In this document: piece by piece, positions 53,907 to 63,763 of the stretch
How the letters are laid out: each line of letters opens with the position of its first letter
Position numbering within the stretch: the stretch's first letter is position 1
DNA from: Ruminococcus sp. FC2018
Lineage (GTDB): Bacteria > Bacillota > Clostridia > Oscillospirales > Ruminococcaceae
Direction of reading: 5' to 3'
NCBI RefSeq assembly: GCF_000621805.1
Contig: NZ_JHXH01000004.1
Location: 122,563-186,562 of the forward strand
Length of the DNA stretch: 64,000 bases
The notes under the pieces: generated by a model
The model's input: the letters and a program-made list of their open reading frames with translations, nothing else
Told to the model about the DNA's origin: nothing
Databases searched by the model: none
Made by a program: the position numbers and the translations under genes

Positions 53907-55022
53907 ATGAGCAAACAAAGCTTAAAGAGAAAGATCGGCATAATTATAGATATTATCATGTACGTACTGCTTCTGGCGCAGATGCTGTATATTTTCACCG
54001 GCAACATTGCCCATGAGATACTGGGCATTGTCTTTTTTGCAAACCTTATAGGGCACATTATAATCAAAAGCTCATGGATAAAGGCTCTTTTAAAAGGCAA
54101 GATAAAATTTGATTCCAAGGCACGGGTGTTCTCCACTGTGGTGACAATGCTGCTTTTTGTGTGCATAATAGCTTTGGCTCTGAGCAGCATGGGCGTATCA
54201 AGGACCCTGTTCCCCGATATCACATTTTTAGGATATACCGATCTGCACAGGTACCTTGCGACCGCTGTGCTGACCCTTGCAGCCATTCACGGCGGTATGC
54301 ACGGCTATTTCAGGGCAAAGAAAAAGAAAAAAGCCGTGGTGCTGATATGTCTTGCGGCGGCAGCGTCAATGGCTATCGGGCTTTTTGCTGTGCCTTATAT
54401 GAACAGGCATCTGCGCAAGGTAGAGGTGCAATACTCTCAGGCAGTTGAAGGAGAAAAGATAAACACCGGCAGTAAAAAGCCGCTGGTGGTGTATTTCACA
54501 TGGCTTGAAAATTCACAGGTAAGCCATGATACAGATGCAGTCTCCGGAGCTTCCCTGCTCCGTGCAGACGGAGAGCTGATGGGAAGCAACCGGCTTATTG
54601 CAGATATGCTCACAGATATGCTCTCCTGCCCCAAGGCATCAATTAAAGTCACAGGAGGTAAATATCCCGGCACCTACTCCAAGACCATATCTGTGGCAGG
54701 CGACGAGCTAAAAGAAAAAGCACGCCCGAGCATTGAAAAGGTGGACGTTTCGGGCTATGACAGCATCATCCTTGTGTACCCCCTCTGGTGGGGCAATATA
54801 CCTATGCCAGTGGCAAGCTTCCTGGAAAGTGCCGACACCAAAGGAATGGATATTTACCTGGTGGCAACACAGGGCAGCACAGGCTACGGCAGCAGCGTAA
54901 AGGAGATCAAATCACTTGCAGACGGCAGCGATGTTCATGAAGTGGTGAGCATCTACTGCGAGGATATCCCAAAGGCACGTGAGGTGCTCTTTGCCAAGTT
55001 CAAGGAAATATACAAGGACTGA
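53907..55022 (+). CDS. membrane flavodoxin fusion (DUF4405 plus flavodoxin)
   Basis: 371 residues. N-terminal four-helix membrane part (~10-170) with conserved histidines (NIAHEILG, LIGHIII, DLHRYLA, AIHGGMHGYF), suggesting haem binding as in DUF4405-like cytochromes; C-terminal flavodoxin (~190-370) with VVYFTWLENS, DSIILVYPLWWGNIP and TQGSTGYGSS for FMN. Probably moves electrons across or to the membrane. Confidence 0.85.
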   Translation: MSKQSLKRKIGIIIDIIMYVLLLAQMLYIFTGNIAHEILGIVFFANLIGHIIIKSSWIKALLKGKIKFDSKARVFSTVVTMLLFVCIIALALSSMGVSRTLFPDITFLGYTDLHRYLATAVLTLAAIHGGMHGYFRAKKKKKAVVLICLAAAASMAIGLFAVPYMNRHLRKVEVQYSQAVEGEKINTGSKKPLVVYFTWLENSQVSHDTDAVSGASLLRADGELMGSNRLIADMLTDMLSCPKASIKVTGGKYPGTYSKTISVAGDELKEKARPSIEKVDVSGYDSIILVYPLWWGNIPMPVASFLESADTKGMDIYLVATQGSTGYGSSVKEIKSLADGSDVHEVVSIYCEDIPKAREVLFAKFKEIYKD

Positions 55023-55069
55023 TACCCACGGCATAAAAGATAAAACCGAAAGATCATATCTATTATCCA

Positions 55070-55105
55070 AAAGCCCCGAAAAATGAAAAATCGGGGTTTT
55101 TTCTT
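55070..55105 (+). terminator. terminator of the flavodoxin fusion gene
   Basis: AGCCCCGA / TCGGGGTT, A-rich loop, T run. Confidence 0.8.
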
Positions 55106-55171
55106 ATTGAAATGCTTTGTGAAATGTGTTATAATAGTTAATGATATATTATGAAATTGAGGAGGGTTGAT

Positions 55172-57625
55172 ATGAAAGAGCGCATCTCCTTTAAAATAAC
55201 AAAACGAAATCTGGTCATAATGGTCCTGCTTGTGCTGCTGAACTTTGCCGGCAACTGGTTATCCGGCACACTTAACCTGCCATGGTGGCTTGATACTTCA
55301 GGAACAATGGCGGCGTCAATACTTATGGGGCCCATAGCCGGAACAATAGTTGCTATACCGTCAACGCTGATCCCTGCACTAATACATGGTCATACTGTTG
55401 CCTATACCCTGGTGGGCGTGTCGGTGGCACTTGTCGTGGGATTTTTGTTCCCAAAACGCCACAAGGAAGACCTGCTGGGCATTGTTTCGGTAGCTATGCT
55501 TTCGGCTCTTATATCGTCAATTATAGCTGTGCCCCTGAACAACCTGTATTATGACGGGTATCCCGGCAACATATGGGGCAACGCACTTTACGATATGCTT
55601 TCCGATTCTATAAGCTCGGATAACTTCAATATTTTCCTTTCGCAGTTCTTTATTGATATGCCCGACAGGGTGATATGTATACTTCTTGCGCTGGTAATAG
55701 CGGATATGACGGACATAAGGTTTGTCAAGGCAAAAAAGAAGAAAAGTACCATGACAATGGCAGCGATGCTTATCTGTGCAGGTCTTGCAATATCTCAGCT
55801 TGGCATAGCTGCCCAAGCTGCGGAATACGGCGCAGATTATGAAGCTGCTCCCTTTACAAGCAAGGACGGTCTGCCCTCTGCTGAGGTAAACGCTGTTGCA
55901 CAGACAAAGGACGGGTTTATCTGGGTAGGTACATATTCGGGACTTTATTTCTACGACGGAATCAAATTTGAAAAGACAAACCTTAACGATAAGATCAAAA
56001 ATGTAATGACTCTGTTTGTGGATTCCAAAAACAGACTTTGGATCGGCACAAACGACAGCGGTGCAATATGCTTCGACCCGGACAGCGGAAACACCCAGGT
56101 CTTCGATTCCTCCAAAGGATTGCCGGCAGATTCCGTGAGATCCATAAAAGAGGATAAAAACGGAAACATCTTTGTGGGAACGGTTCTTTCCCTTGCTAAG
56201 ATCAAGCCCGACGGAACTATAAAGAACTATGCAGAGTGGGAAAAGGTGACCTACGCTCAGTCACTTGAACTGATGCCGGACGGAAGCATTGTCGGGGTCA
56301 CAAACAGCGGTCTGCTGTTTATGGTGAAAAACGATCTTCTGATCTACTCCGGCAACTATACTAAGGGCAATAACATTATTTACAGAAACGTTGTGCTCAC
56401 AGATGATTTTTTGCTTGTGGGAACAAGCTCAAACTTTATTGACAGATACAGACAAAACGGAGAAAAGCTTGAATATGTGGATCAGCTTTCTTTAAGCAAC
56501 GGTTCATTCTTTAACAAGATGGTCTATGATAAGGGCGTGAACGGAGTGTTCTATTGCTGTGAAAAAGGTATGGGCTTTCTGGACCTGAAAACCAAAAGAT
56601 CCCAGGATATGTCCAAAAACTCCTTCAGCGATGCGATCAGTGACATCTGTATAGACGACCAGAACAACATCTGGGTGTCATCCAGCAAGCAGGGGCTTCT
56701 GAAATATGCCCGCACACCGTTTTATAATATGCTCAACGGCTCCTCTGCCGCAGGCAGCGTTGTCAACACAGTGATAATAAACAACAACACACTTTATGTA
56801 GGCACGGATAACGGTCTTGAGCTCATTGATCTGAAAACCAACAAGGAGCTGAGAAACGGCTATCAGGGAATGCTGGATAATGAAAGAATAAGAAACATCT
56901 ATGTTGACTCAAAGGAAAACACATGGATAAGCACATACGGCAGCCATGGTCTCATTCGTGTGGATAATCTGGGGCAGATCAAGAATCTTATCGAGCTCAA
57001 CCCTTCCCTTAAAGGCTATAAATTCAGATCTGTCAAAGAGCTCAAGGACGGGCGCATAGTTGCGGCGAGCAACACAGGTCTCACATTCATAAAAGATGAT
57101 AAAGTAGTGGGCTCGATAGGCAGACCCAACGGACTGAACAACCAGTTCATCCTTACCATGGAGGAAAAAGAGGACGGCACTATCCTTGCAGGAACGGACG
57201 GTGACGGCATATATATTATCAGGAACGATACCGTTGCAGGACATATCGGCAAAGACGAAGGTCTTGACACCCTGGTGGTAATGAGGATAGTAAAGTGCAG
57301 CGGCGGATATCTGTATGTTACCAGCAACGCACTTTATTACGACAACGGGGAAAAAATAAAAAGGCTGGATAACTTTCCCTATTCCAACAATTACGATATT
57401 TTTATTACTCAGGATAAAGAGTGCTGGATAACCTCAAGCGCAGGTCTTTACATCGTAAGTGAGGAAAAGCTTTTAAAGGACGAAAAGTACAGCTGCACTC
57501 TCCTTAACGACAGGTGGGGACTCAACACCACTTTTACCGCCAATTCATGGAACACATCAAACGATGATATGCTGTATCTTTGCTGTACTGACGGGCGTAA
57601 GAAGAATATCCACCAAGCATTATGA
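55172..57625 (+). pseudogene. membrane beta-propeller diguanylate cyclase, 5' part (frameshifted)
   Basis: 817 residues: an N-terminal multi-helix membrane domain (~15-195) resembling ECF S-component/MASE-like sensors, a further helix near 205-225, then a Reg_prop beta-propeller (~235-810) with repeats such as DGFIWVGTYSGLYFYDG and NRLWIGTNDSGAICF. The frame leaves the family register after LYLCCTDG at GGG 57593-57595 and stops 24 bp later. Removing one G joins it to the GGDEF frame (TDG-VRRISTKHYD). Either a real inactivating insertion or a sequence error. ATG 55172 has AGGAGG upstream. Confidence 0.85.
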
Positions 57626-59000
57626 TTCCATTAACGCTGAGTTCCAGATGCGTCTGCGCTCAATAGATGCAGGGGGAGAGATCATAAGAGAAAATGACGG
57701 CAAGTGGGTCATTCCCGCAACCTCCGAACGTATACAATTCAATGTTGCGGTAAACAACTACTCTCTTTCCAATCCCCGGGTGCATTACTACCTTGAAGGC
57801 TCCAAGGACCCCGGAATCACCTGTTATCAGAACGAGATAACTCCCCTTTCGTTCACAAATCTGCCTTACGGTGACTACAAGCTGCATATCGAGCTGCTTG
57901 ATGAGCTTACAGGAGATGTTCAGCGCCGGGAAGTCATCGACATAGAGAAAAAGGCAATGATGTATGAGCGTTTGTATTTCAGAATGTACCTGTTGCTTGT
58001 TTGTGTAGCATTCGTCATGTATATCATCTGGCTTTTCTACACCATAAACAAGAGGACCCTGAGGATGAGAGGTCTTCAGATGAAGATATCCACCGACCCA
58101 ATGACCGGCATACTTAACAAGGAGGGCTCTAAAAAAGCCCTTGAAATGGCGTGCAGCGAAGAAACAGGCACTCTTATGATGATAGACCTTGACAGCTTCA
58201 AGCTGGTCAATGACCTGTACGGTCACGACATGGGTGATAAGATACTTATAAGATTTTCTCAGCTGCTGACACAGACCCTCGGTGAGGACAACATTGCCGG
58301 AAGGATCGGCGGTGACGAGTTTATAGGGTTTATAAAGGATTCCACAGACGAGGAAAGGGTCGAAGAGATAACCGATACTCTCAACCGTGAAATAACCAAG
58401 TCTGCCAAGGAGTATATGGGCGATGACATGACCATTCCTCTTGGAACATCTATCGGAGCTATCAAAGTTCCTGCGGAGGGACGTGACTATAATGAGCTTG
58501 CAAAGCTTGCCGACAAGGCACTTTATATTGTCAAGCAGAACGGAAAGCACGGTTATTCCTTCTATCAGAGTAAAAACAAAAAAGAGGATACCAAAAAGGA
58601 TACACGTGACCTTGGTCAGATAAAGGTGATAATCGGAGAAAGAAATGAAGGCAAGGGTGCATACCTTGTGAACTTCGACAAGCTCCAGGTCATCTATAAA
58701 TTCCTGTGCAGAAATGTTCACGTAAACAATACCTATGTGGGCTTTTTAAGATTCACTCTGGAAAACGACAACGGCAGATCCATACCGGACGAGATCATGG
58801 ATTCTTTTGAAGATTATCTGATAATCAACCTTAAAAGGAACGATGTAGTAAGCAGATACGCAGGCAGCTTCTTCGTGCTTTGCACATACGCCGTTTCAGA
58901 CGACTACCACGGCATTGCAAAGCGTCTGATAAAGGGCTGGAAAGAAACGGAAGGAAGCTCGGGTTATTTACTTACCTACGAGGTAGAATCGGTAGATTAA
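57595..59000 (+). pseudogene. membrane beta-propeller diguanylate cyclase, 3' part
   Basis: Continuation of the gene at 55172. It holds the Y_Y_Y domain (FNVAVNNYSLSNPRVHYYLEG...), one membrane helix (YLLLVCVAFVMYIIWLFY), and a GGDEF cyclase: TDPMTGILNKEG, MMIDLDSFKLVNDLYGHDMGDKIL, AGRIGGDEFIGF, intact for making c-di-GMP. A second, degenerate GGDEF-like domain (last ~130 residues) follows. No ribosome site of its own is evident, so separate translation is unlikely. Confidence 0.85.
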
Positions 59001-59004
59001 AAAC

Positions 59005-59043
59005 AAAGTCCTTATCCTGCAAAGTAGGGGTAAGGACTTTTTT
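59005..59043 (+). terminator. terminator of the GGDEF gene
   Basis: AAAGTCCTTA / TAAGGACTTT perfect stem, 16-nt loop, T run. Confidence 0.8.
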
Positions 59044-59109
59044 ATGTTGGTAATATCACACAGCTTCCCTGCGTTATTTATCCTGATCTTTTTGCCTTAT
59101 TCTCCAAAA

Positions 59110-59502
59110 TCAGAATTTTACCGTTCTTGGTGCATCTGTAAACGAGGAAAATGTGGCGGTGGCATTTTTAAAGTATAGCACCTGGGTGTTGTCATCCTGT
59201 GCAGAGTACATTCCCTTCAGCTCGGGATAGTTATCAAGCATATGCTCCTTTGCCTCTACCCTGTCGTCGTTCACAAGTTCACCTGCTACTCTCAGCCACA
59301 CGCCGTCTTTAAATGCGCATATCTCAGCCTTGGGGTTGTTTGCAAGCTGCTTTGAGATATCCTTGGACTTGCCTGTCTGGATATAAAGCCTATCCTCAAA
59401 AATATCAACTGTGCCAAAAGGTCTTACCCTTGGCTGGTCGCCCTCAACGGTGGCAAGATAATAGGTGCCTGCGCTCTTGAGAAAATCAAATACTTCTTTC
59501 AT
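59110..59502 (-). CDS. pyridoxamine 5'-phosphate oxidase-like FMN-binding protein
   Basis: 130 residues, split-barrel fold: TYYLATVEGDQPRVRPFG, LYIQTGKSKDISKQLANNP and AEICAFKDGVWLRVAGE. Such small Clostridia proteins bind FMN or F420-like cofactors; substrate unknown. AGGAGG upstream of the ATG, monocistronic. Confidence 0.88.
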   Translation of the reverse strand: MKEVFDFLKSAGTYYLATVEGDQPRVRPFGTVDIFEDRLYIQTGKSKDISKQLANNPKAEICAFKDGVWLRVAGELVNDDRVEAKEHMLDNYPELKGMYSAQDDNTQVLYFKNATATFSSFTDAPRTVKF

Positions 59503-59585
59503 GAAAGATCCTCCTTTGTCAGCTTTTATTTTTCTTTATGGGTATTATATCATTTTTTTGAGTTTATTACAAGCATTTTTTTGCC

Positions 59586-59614
59586 TTGACAGGGCACACT
59601 TTTTTATATATAAT
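59586..59614 (+). promoter_or_regulatory. promoter of the metallophosphoesterase gene
   Basis: TTGACA (59586-59591), 17 bp, TATAAT (59609-59614). Confidence 0.75.
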
Positions 59615-59655
59615 AAAAAGCATCAAAACTCAGATTTGGTGAAAGGATAACCAGA

Positions 59656-60420
59656 TTGAAAGAAACATTTTACAATTATGACTTCCCTTTAAAGATATGC
59701 CTGCTGGCGGATATCCATAACAGACCGTATGATGAGATAAGCCGTTCCCTACGGCGGCAGCAGCCTGATATCATAGCTGTTGCAGGTGATTTTTTATACA
59801 CATACGCTCCCACCGACGACACTCCCGTTATGTCACGGACCCGGTATTCCCTGGACTTTCTCGCCGACTGCGCAAAGCACGCTCCCACCTTTGTTTCCCT
59901 GGGCAACCACGAATGGATGCTTTCAGACAAGGATAAGGAAATAATCGCAGGCACGGGAGTAAAGCTGCTTGACAACACATGGACACAGTTCAACGGTGTT
60001 TTCATCGGAGCACTTACATCATCAGGGGTAAGCGCATACACTGAGTTTCGCAAGGGGAAACAGCAGGTATACCCCAAGTGGCAGCACTTCAATGCTCCCC
60101 AGCGAAACGAGCCTGTTATCGGCTGGCTGGACGAGTTTGAAAAGCAAAGCGGCAAAAAACTGCTTTTGTGTCACCATCCGGAATATCGGGACAAGTACCT
60201 TAAAGACAAAAAAATAGACCTGATACTTAGCGGACACGCTCACGGCGGACAGATAAGGCTTTTCGGTCGTGGACTCTATGCCCCGGGGCAGGGGTTATTT
60301 CCCAGATACACCAGCGGCGTACACGAAAACATGATAATCTCCCGTGGACTTGCCAACACAGCAGGTTTTATCCCCCGTCTTTTCAACCCCAGAGAGATAG
60401 TTTATATCGTTCCAAATTAA
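59656..60420 (+). CDS. metallophosphoesterase (YkuE/UDP-X-type)
   Basis: 254 residues. Motifs LLADIHNR, AGDFLYT, LGNHEW, LCHHPEY and LSGHAHGGQIRL supply the two-metal site. Similar proteins cleave UDP-sugar lipids or are membrane-associated; no signal is present here. Start is TTG 59656 with AAAGGATAA upstream. Confidence 0.88.
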   Translation: MKETFYNYDFPLKICLLADIHNRPYDEISRSLRRQQPDIIAVAGDFLYTYAPTDDTPVMSRTRYSLDFLADCAKHAPTFVSLGNHEWMLSDKDKEIIAGTGVKLLDNTWTQFNGVFIGALTSSGVSAYTEFRKGKQQVYPKWQHFNAPQRNEPVIGWLDEFEKQSGKKLLLCHHPEYRDKYLKDKKIDLILSGHAHGGQIRLFGRGLYAPGQGLFPRYTSGVHENMIISRGLANTAGFIPRLFNPREIVYIVPN

Positions 60421-60462
60421 AAGCAGCTCCCGAAGGCTCTTACCTTTCGGATGCTGCTTTGA
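60419..60462. terminator. bidirectional terminator
   Basis: AAAGCAGC ... GCTGCTTT outer stem with CCGAA/TTCGG inner stem, GATTTTTTC after it; it overlaps the 3' end of the convergent PPTase gene. Confidence 0.7.
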
Positions 60463-61132
60463 TTTTTTCAAATATCATCTGCGCTGTAAGCATAATCGGG
60501 CGGGACACAAAGCTTCCATATTGCGAACACACGGTAATATGCCGCTTGTCAAGGTCAAATTCCGTGAACCGCACCCCACTCAGGTCGTATTCCTCACAGC
60601 TTGCCGCAAGAGGACCGTCAAGTTTTATGCCTATCCTTTCCGGACCAAGACTGAGACCTGCGCCGAGATATTTCATCACGCTTTCCTTTACCGTCCAAAG
60701 CCGCAAAAAAGCCCTGTTCTTTTCCTCAGGTAAGCCATAAGAATTGACCCACTTTATCTCATCAGGCAAAAGCACCCTTTGGATAAGCCTGTCGGAGACC
60801 GTGCGTATACCTTCTGCGTCAACGCCTACACAGCTGTCCGACACCGCACAGACTGCAATGCCGTCACAATGGGAGAGGTTAAAGTGCAGATCTCCCCTTT
60901 CAAGATACGGCTTTCCATGGCTGCCATAAGAGATCTTCCTGCTGTCCTTATCAAGGTCGGACAAGGCATATTCCACCAGTGCCCCTGCGGCAAGGGAAAG
61001 ATACTTGTCCTTTTCAAAACGGAAAGAATCTATCTTTTCTTTTCTCTTGATCGGCATCAATTCATACAGCTGTGTGAAAAGACCACTGCTTTGCAGCTGT
61101 GATGTTTCAAGCACCAATAAACGATTTTCCAT
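60440..61132 (-). CDS. 4'-phosphopantetheinyl transferase, Sfp type
   Basis: 230 residues. Signatures SCVGVDAEGIR (Mg-binding) and LRLWTVKESVMKYLGAGL (WTxKES). Sfp types activate carrier proteins of NRPS/PKS pathways; no such cluster is in this window. Downstream of, and 2 bp from, the decayed SGNH gene on the same strand, so it may rely on that promoter. Confidence 0.93.
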   Translation of the reverse strand: MENRLLVLETSQLQSSGLFTQLYELMPIKRKEKIDSFRFEKDKYLSLAAGALVEYALSDLDKDSRKISYGSHGKPYLERGDLHFNLSHCDGIAVCAVSDSCVGVDAEGIRTVSDRLIQRVLLPDEIKWVNSYGLPEEKNRAFLRLWTVKESVMKYLGAGLSLGPERIGIKLDGPLAASCEEYDLSGVRFTEFDLDKRHITVCSQYGSFVSRPIMLTAQMIFEKIKAASER

Positions 61133-61134
61133 TA

Positions 61135-61670
61135 TTACCAGCCCATATCCGTCTTTATCTTCTGTGATACTAAATCTGCAGCCTTTGCGTGAGTTTTCTC
61201 CGAGGGATGTCCGTTAACAGCCACTCCGTCAGCGATCTGATCCTGCAGCGGAAGCTCAAAGGCAGTGATGTTCTCATCGCCTGTCTGCGCCTTATATCGC
61301 TCCACCGCATTTTGCATTGCATTATACAAGGTGTTTCCCATAGTACCCAGGGTGCAGAATATCCTTGCCTTGGGGTTTTTATTTCTCACGACTTTAAGAA
61401 ACTCCACATATTTGTCCGTATACTCCTGCTGCCTTTGGGCATTAGCACCCGTATATGTGGCATCGTTGGTTCCCAGATTTATAACCACTGCGTCCACATC
61501 AGGTCCGTGATCGTACCCTATGGTCTGGGGCTTTACCCCGCCAAAACCGTCCGCTTTGGTAAAGCAATATTTTTCATAATAATTCGCAACAAGATCAGCC
61601 TCATTTTTGCTGCCGTCAGGGGTATATCCCGAAACGATACTGCCGCAATAAGCAGCTTTCTTATCTTCAC
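61135..61670 (-). pseudogene. decayed SGNH/CE2-like hydrolase
   Basis: A GTG at 61670 with AAAGGGGG upstream opens a signal-peptide-like MKIRKLLIAAVSF, then the frame breaks. The long minus frame carries the C-terminal half of an SGNH esterase: VVINLGTNDATYT (block III Asn) and VNGHPSEKTHAKAADLVSQK (catalytic His). The GDS nucleophile block is absent. So the gene has lost an internal segment and its frame. A good promoter remains (TTGACT 61715-61720, TAAAAT 61692-61697) and now probably drives the PPTase gene. Confidence 0.75.
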
Positions 61671-61802
61671 AACAGCGCCCCCTTTTTTGATATTTTATCA
61701 CATATCACTATGAAAGTCAACGAACCTGCCGGATCACACACATTACCTCTTCTCACATCCGGGAGCAAATGTGAAATATATGTTAAAACCAATTTGTCCC
61801 TC

Positions 61803-61831
61803 TTGAAAAGAATACCGATATGTTATATAAT
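61803..61831 (+). promoter_or_regulatory. promoter of fba
   Basis: TTGAAA (61803-61808), 17 bp, TATAAT (61826-61831). Confidence 0.75.
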
Positions 61832-61877
61832 TAAAAAGGTGAATACCCATATTTTTAATGTATTGGAGGATTTATAA

Positions 61878-62741
61878 ATGTTAGTTAATGCTAAGGAAAT
61901 GCTCGATAAGGCAAGAGCAGGCAAGTACGCAGTAGGTCAGTTCAACATCAACAACCTTGAGTGGACAAAGGCTGTTCTGCTCACCGCACAGGAGCTTAAT
62001 TCCCCTGTTATCCTGGGTGTATCCGAGGGTGCAGGTAAGTACATGACAGGCTTTGAGACAGTTTCCGCTATGGTTGCTGCAATGGACAAGTCACTGGGCA
62101 TCACAGTTCCTGTTGCTCTTCACCTTGACCACGGCACATATGAGGGCTGCTACAAGTGCATCAAAGCAGGATTTACCTCTATCATGTTCGACGGTTCACA
62201 CTTTGCTATCGACGAAAACATCGCAAAAACGACCGAGCTTGTAAAAGTTGCTCATGGTCTTGGTCTTTCCATCGAGGCTGAGGTCGGTTCTATCGGCGGC
62301 GAGGAAGACGGCGTTATCGGCAGAGGCGAGTGCGCTGATCCTGACGAGTGCAAGATGATCGCTGATCTGGGCGTTGACTTCCTGGCAGCAGGTATAGGCA
62401 ACATCCACGGCAAGTATCCTGAGAACTGGGAAGGTCTGAGCTTTGAGACTCTGGCAGCAGTAAACGAGAAGGTAGGCGAGCTTCCTCTGGTTCTTCACGG
62501 CGGCACAGGTATCCCTGCTGACATGATAAAGAAGGCTATTTCTCTTGGCGTTGCAAAGATAAATGTTAATACAGAGTGCCAGCTTTCCTTTGCCGATGCA
62601 ACAAGAAAATACGTTGAGGCAGGCAAGGATCTCCAGGGCAAGGGATTTGACCCAAGAAAGCTTCTCGCACCCGGCTTTGAGGCTATCAAGGCTACCGTTA
62701 AAGAGAAGATGGAGCTGTTCGGTTCTATCGGCAAGGCATAA
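61878..62741 (+). CDS. fba: class II fructose-bisphosphate aldolase
   Basis: 287 residues. Zinc ligands in VALHLDHGTYEGC and LVLHGGTG (plus GNIHGKYP); EAEVGSIGGEEDGV is the class II signature. Cleaves fructose-1,6-bisphosphate in glycolysis. Coding is strongly biased, as expected for high expression. A small unknown gene follows at 3 bp. Confidence 0.95.
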   Translation: MLVNAKEMLDKARAGKYAVGQFNINNLEWTKAVLLTAQELNSPVILGVSEGAGKYMTGFETVSAMVAAMDKSLGITVPVALHLDHGTYEGCYKCIKAGFTSIMFDGSHFAIDENIAKTTELVKVAHGLGLSIEAEVGSIGGEEDGVIGRGECADPDECKMIADLGVDFLAAGIGNIHGKYPENWEGLSFETLAAVNEKVGELPLVLHGGTGIPADMIKKAISLGVAKINVNTECQLSFADATRKYVEAGKDLQGKGFDPRKLLAPGFEAIKATVKEKMELFGSIGKA

Positions 62742-62744
62742 TAA

Positions 62745-63074
62745 ATGGGATTGTTTTCTGATAAAAGTTGTCGTGTGGATCTGGCTTACTGCCGTGACAT
62801 AAACTATGTTTACAATGCAGTGGGCTATGCAGCGCAGATGTGCGGTTTCAAGATCGAATCGGCTGACAGCCGGAACTATACCATAAACCTCAGAAAAAGC
62901 ATTTCGCTTTTTACATGGGGCGAGAGGGTGTATATTGCAATGGGCGTTATCCCTGACGGGAGAACAGGCGTTACCATAGTCAGTCAGCCAAATCTCGGTA
63001 CAGAGATAGGCGCAAGAAAACAAAATCAGAAAAACGTTGAAATGCTTGTAAATATGATAAACCAATATATGTAG
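62745..63074 (+). CDS. small conserved hypothetical protein
   Basis: 109 residues, soluble, no motif recognised. SCRVDLAYCRDINYVYNAVG at the N-terminus and SISLFTWGERVYIAMGVIPD in the middle suggest an alpha/beta sandwich. Starts 3 bp after fba, so probably co-translated with it. Confidence 0.7.
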   Translation: MGLFSDKSCRVDLAYCRDINYVYNAVGYAAQMCGFKIESADSRNYTINLRKSISLFTWGERVYIAMGVIPDGRTGVTIVSQPNLGTEIGARKQNQKNVEMLVNMINQYM

Positions 63075-63170
63075 CCTGCTGCAAACGAGCGGCAGGCTGC
63101 TCGTTTATCTGACCAGAGATCATCAGAGTATATTGCGGAAAACCGCTCTTAAAAACAAGGAGGATCGGAT
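63075..63170 (+). promoter_or_regulatory. intergenic with overlapping hairpins before queT
   Basis: AGCCTGC/GCAGGCT and AAACGAGC/GCTCGTTT (63084-63109 region) share bases and exclude each other. Further on GCGG-AAAA-CCGC is followed by an A-rich tail and AAGGAGG. A preQ1 riboswitch would make sense before a queuosine-precursor transporter, but the class I loop and CUAA tail are not present. Confidence 0.35.
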
Positions 63171-63686
63171 ATGGAATACTTCAATGCCCGCCGTGTAACA
63201 CGTATCGGCGTTATAGCAGCATTATACGTTACACTGACCGTTGCACTATCCTCCCTTTCGTATAATAATATACAGTTCAGGATCTCAGAAGTGCTGATGC
63301 TTCTATGTTTTTTCAGCAAGGACTATATCTTTGCGGTTTCAATGGGCTGCTTTATTGCAAACCTTTTCAGTCCGATATCAATGGATATACTTTTTGGCAC
63401 CCTGGCAACCGTTATCTCAGCAATACCTATGTATTTGCTGAGAAAACGGGGAAGCCTGGCAAGAATGATAATCTGTTCGCTGTTCCCTGTTATCTCAAAC
63501 GCATTTATAGTTGCTCTTGAACTGAAGCTATTTATGCACCTTCCCTACTGGATCAGTGCGGCAGAAGTTGCCTTGGGCGAATTTGTATGTGTAACCGTAA
63601 TTGGAGTCGCAATATTCAGCGTACTGCAAAAAAACGAAGGATTCATGCGGCTTATAGTTTCGGAAAAACCGCAGACAAGGACATAA
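63171..63686 (+). CDS. queT: QueT-family transporter (queuosine precursor ECF S-component)
   Basis: 171 residues, about five membrane helices; IAALYVTLTVALSSLSYNNI and QFRISEVLMLLCFFSKDYIF fit the QueT family. It would bind preQ0/preQ1-like substrates and work with a shared ECF module encoded elsewhere. AAGGAGG upstream of the ATG. Confidence 0.85.
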   Translation: MEYFNARRVTRIGVIAALYVTLTVALSSLSYNNIQFRISEVLMLLCFFSKDYIFAVSMGCFIANLFSPISMDILFGTLATVISAIPMYLLRKRGSLARMIICSLFPVISNAFIVALELKLFMHLPYWISAAEVALGEFVCVTVIGVAIFSVLQKNEGFMRLIVSEKPQTRT

Positions 63687-63692
63687 ACATAG

Positions 63693-63719
63693 CGTTGCTT
63701 TTTTAGCGGCGTTTTTTTG
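63693..63719 (+). terminator. terminator of queT
   Basis: GCGTTGC / GCGGCGT with three G-T pairs, T-rich loop, T7. Confidence 0.6.
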
Positions 63720-63728
63720 ATAATTCTC

Positions 63729-63757
63729 TTGACAACTCAGTCAAGATGTGTTATAAT
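63729..63757 (+). promoter_or_regulatory. strong promoter of the terminal RNA gene
   Basis: TTGACA (63729-63734), 17 bp, TATAAT (63752-63757). Confidence 0.85.
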
Positions 63758-63763
63758 ATTAAA

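Noticed and set aside
57660..58721. 353-codon minus-strand ORF opposite the GGDEF region
   Set aside because: Antisense shadow of an obvious GGDEF domain.
62196..63065. 289-codon minus-strand ORF opposite fba
   Set aside because: Spans two genes antisense; Cys/His-rich, no ribosome site.
63110..63165. preQ1 riboswitch before queT
   Set aside because: The hairpin and A-rich tail are suggestive, but the conserved loop and the CUAA pairing partner are missing.
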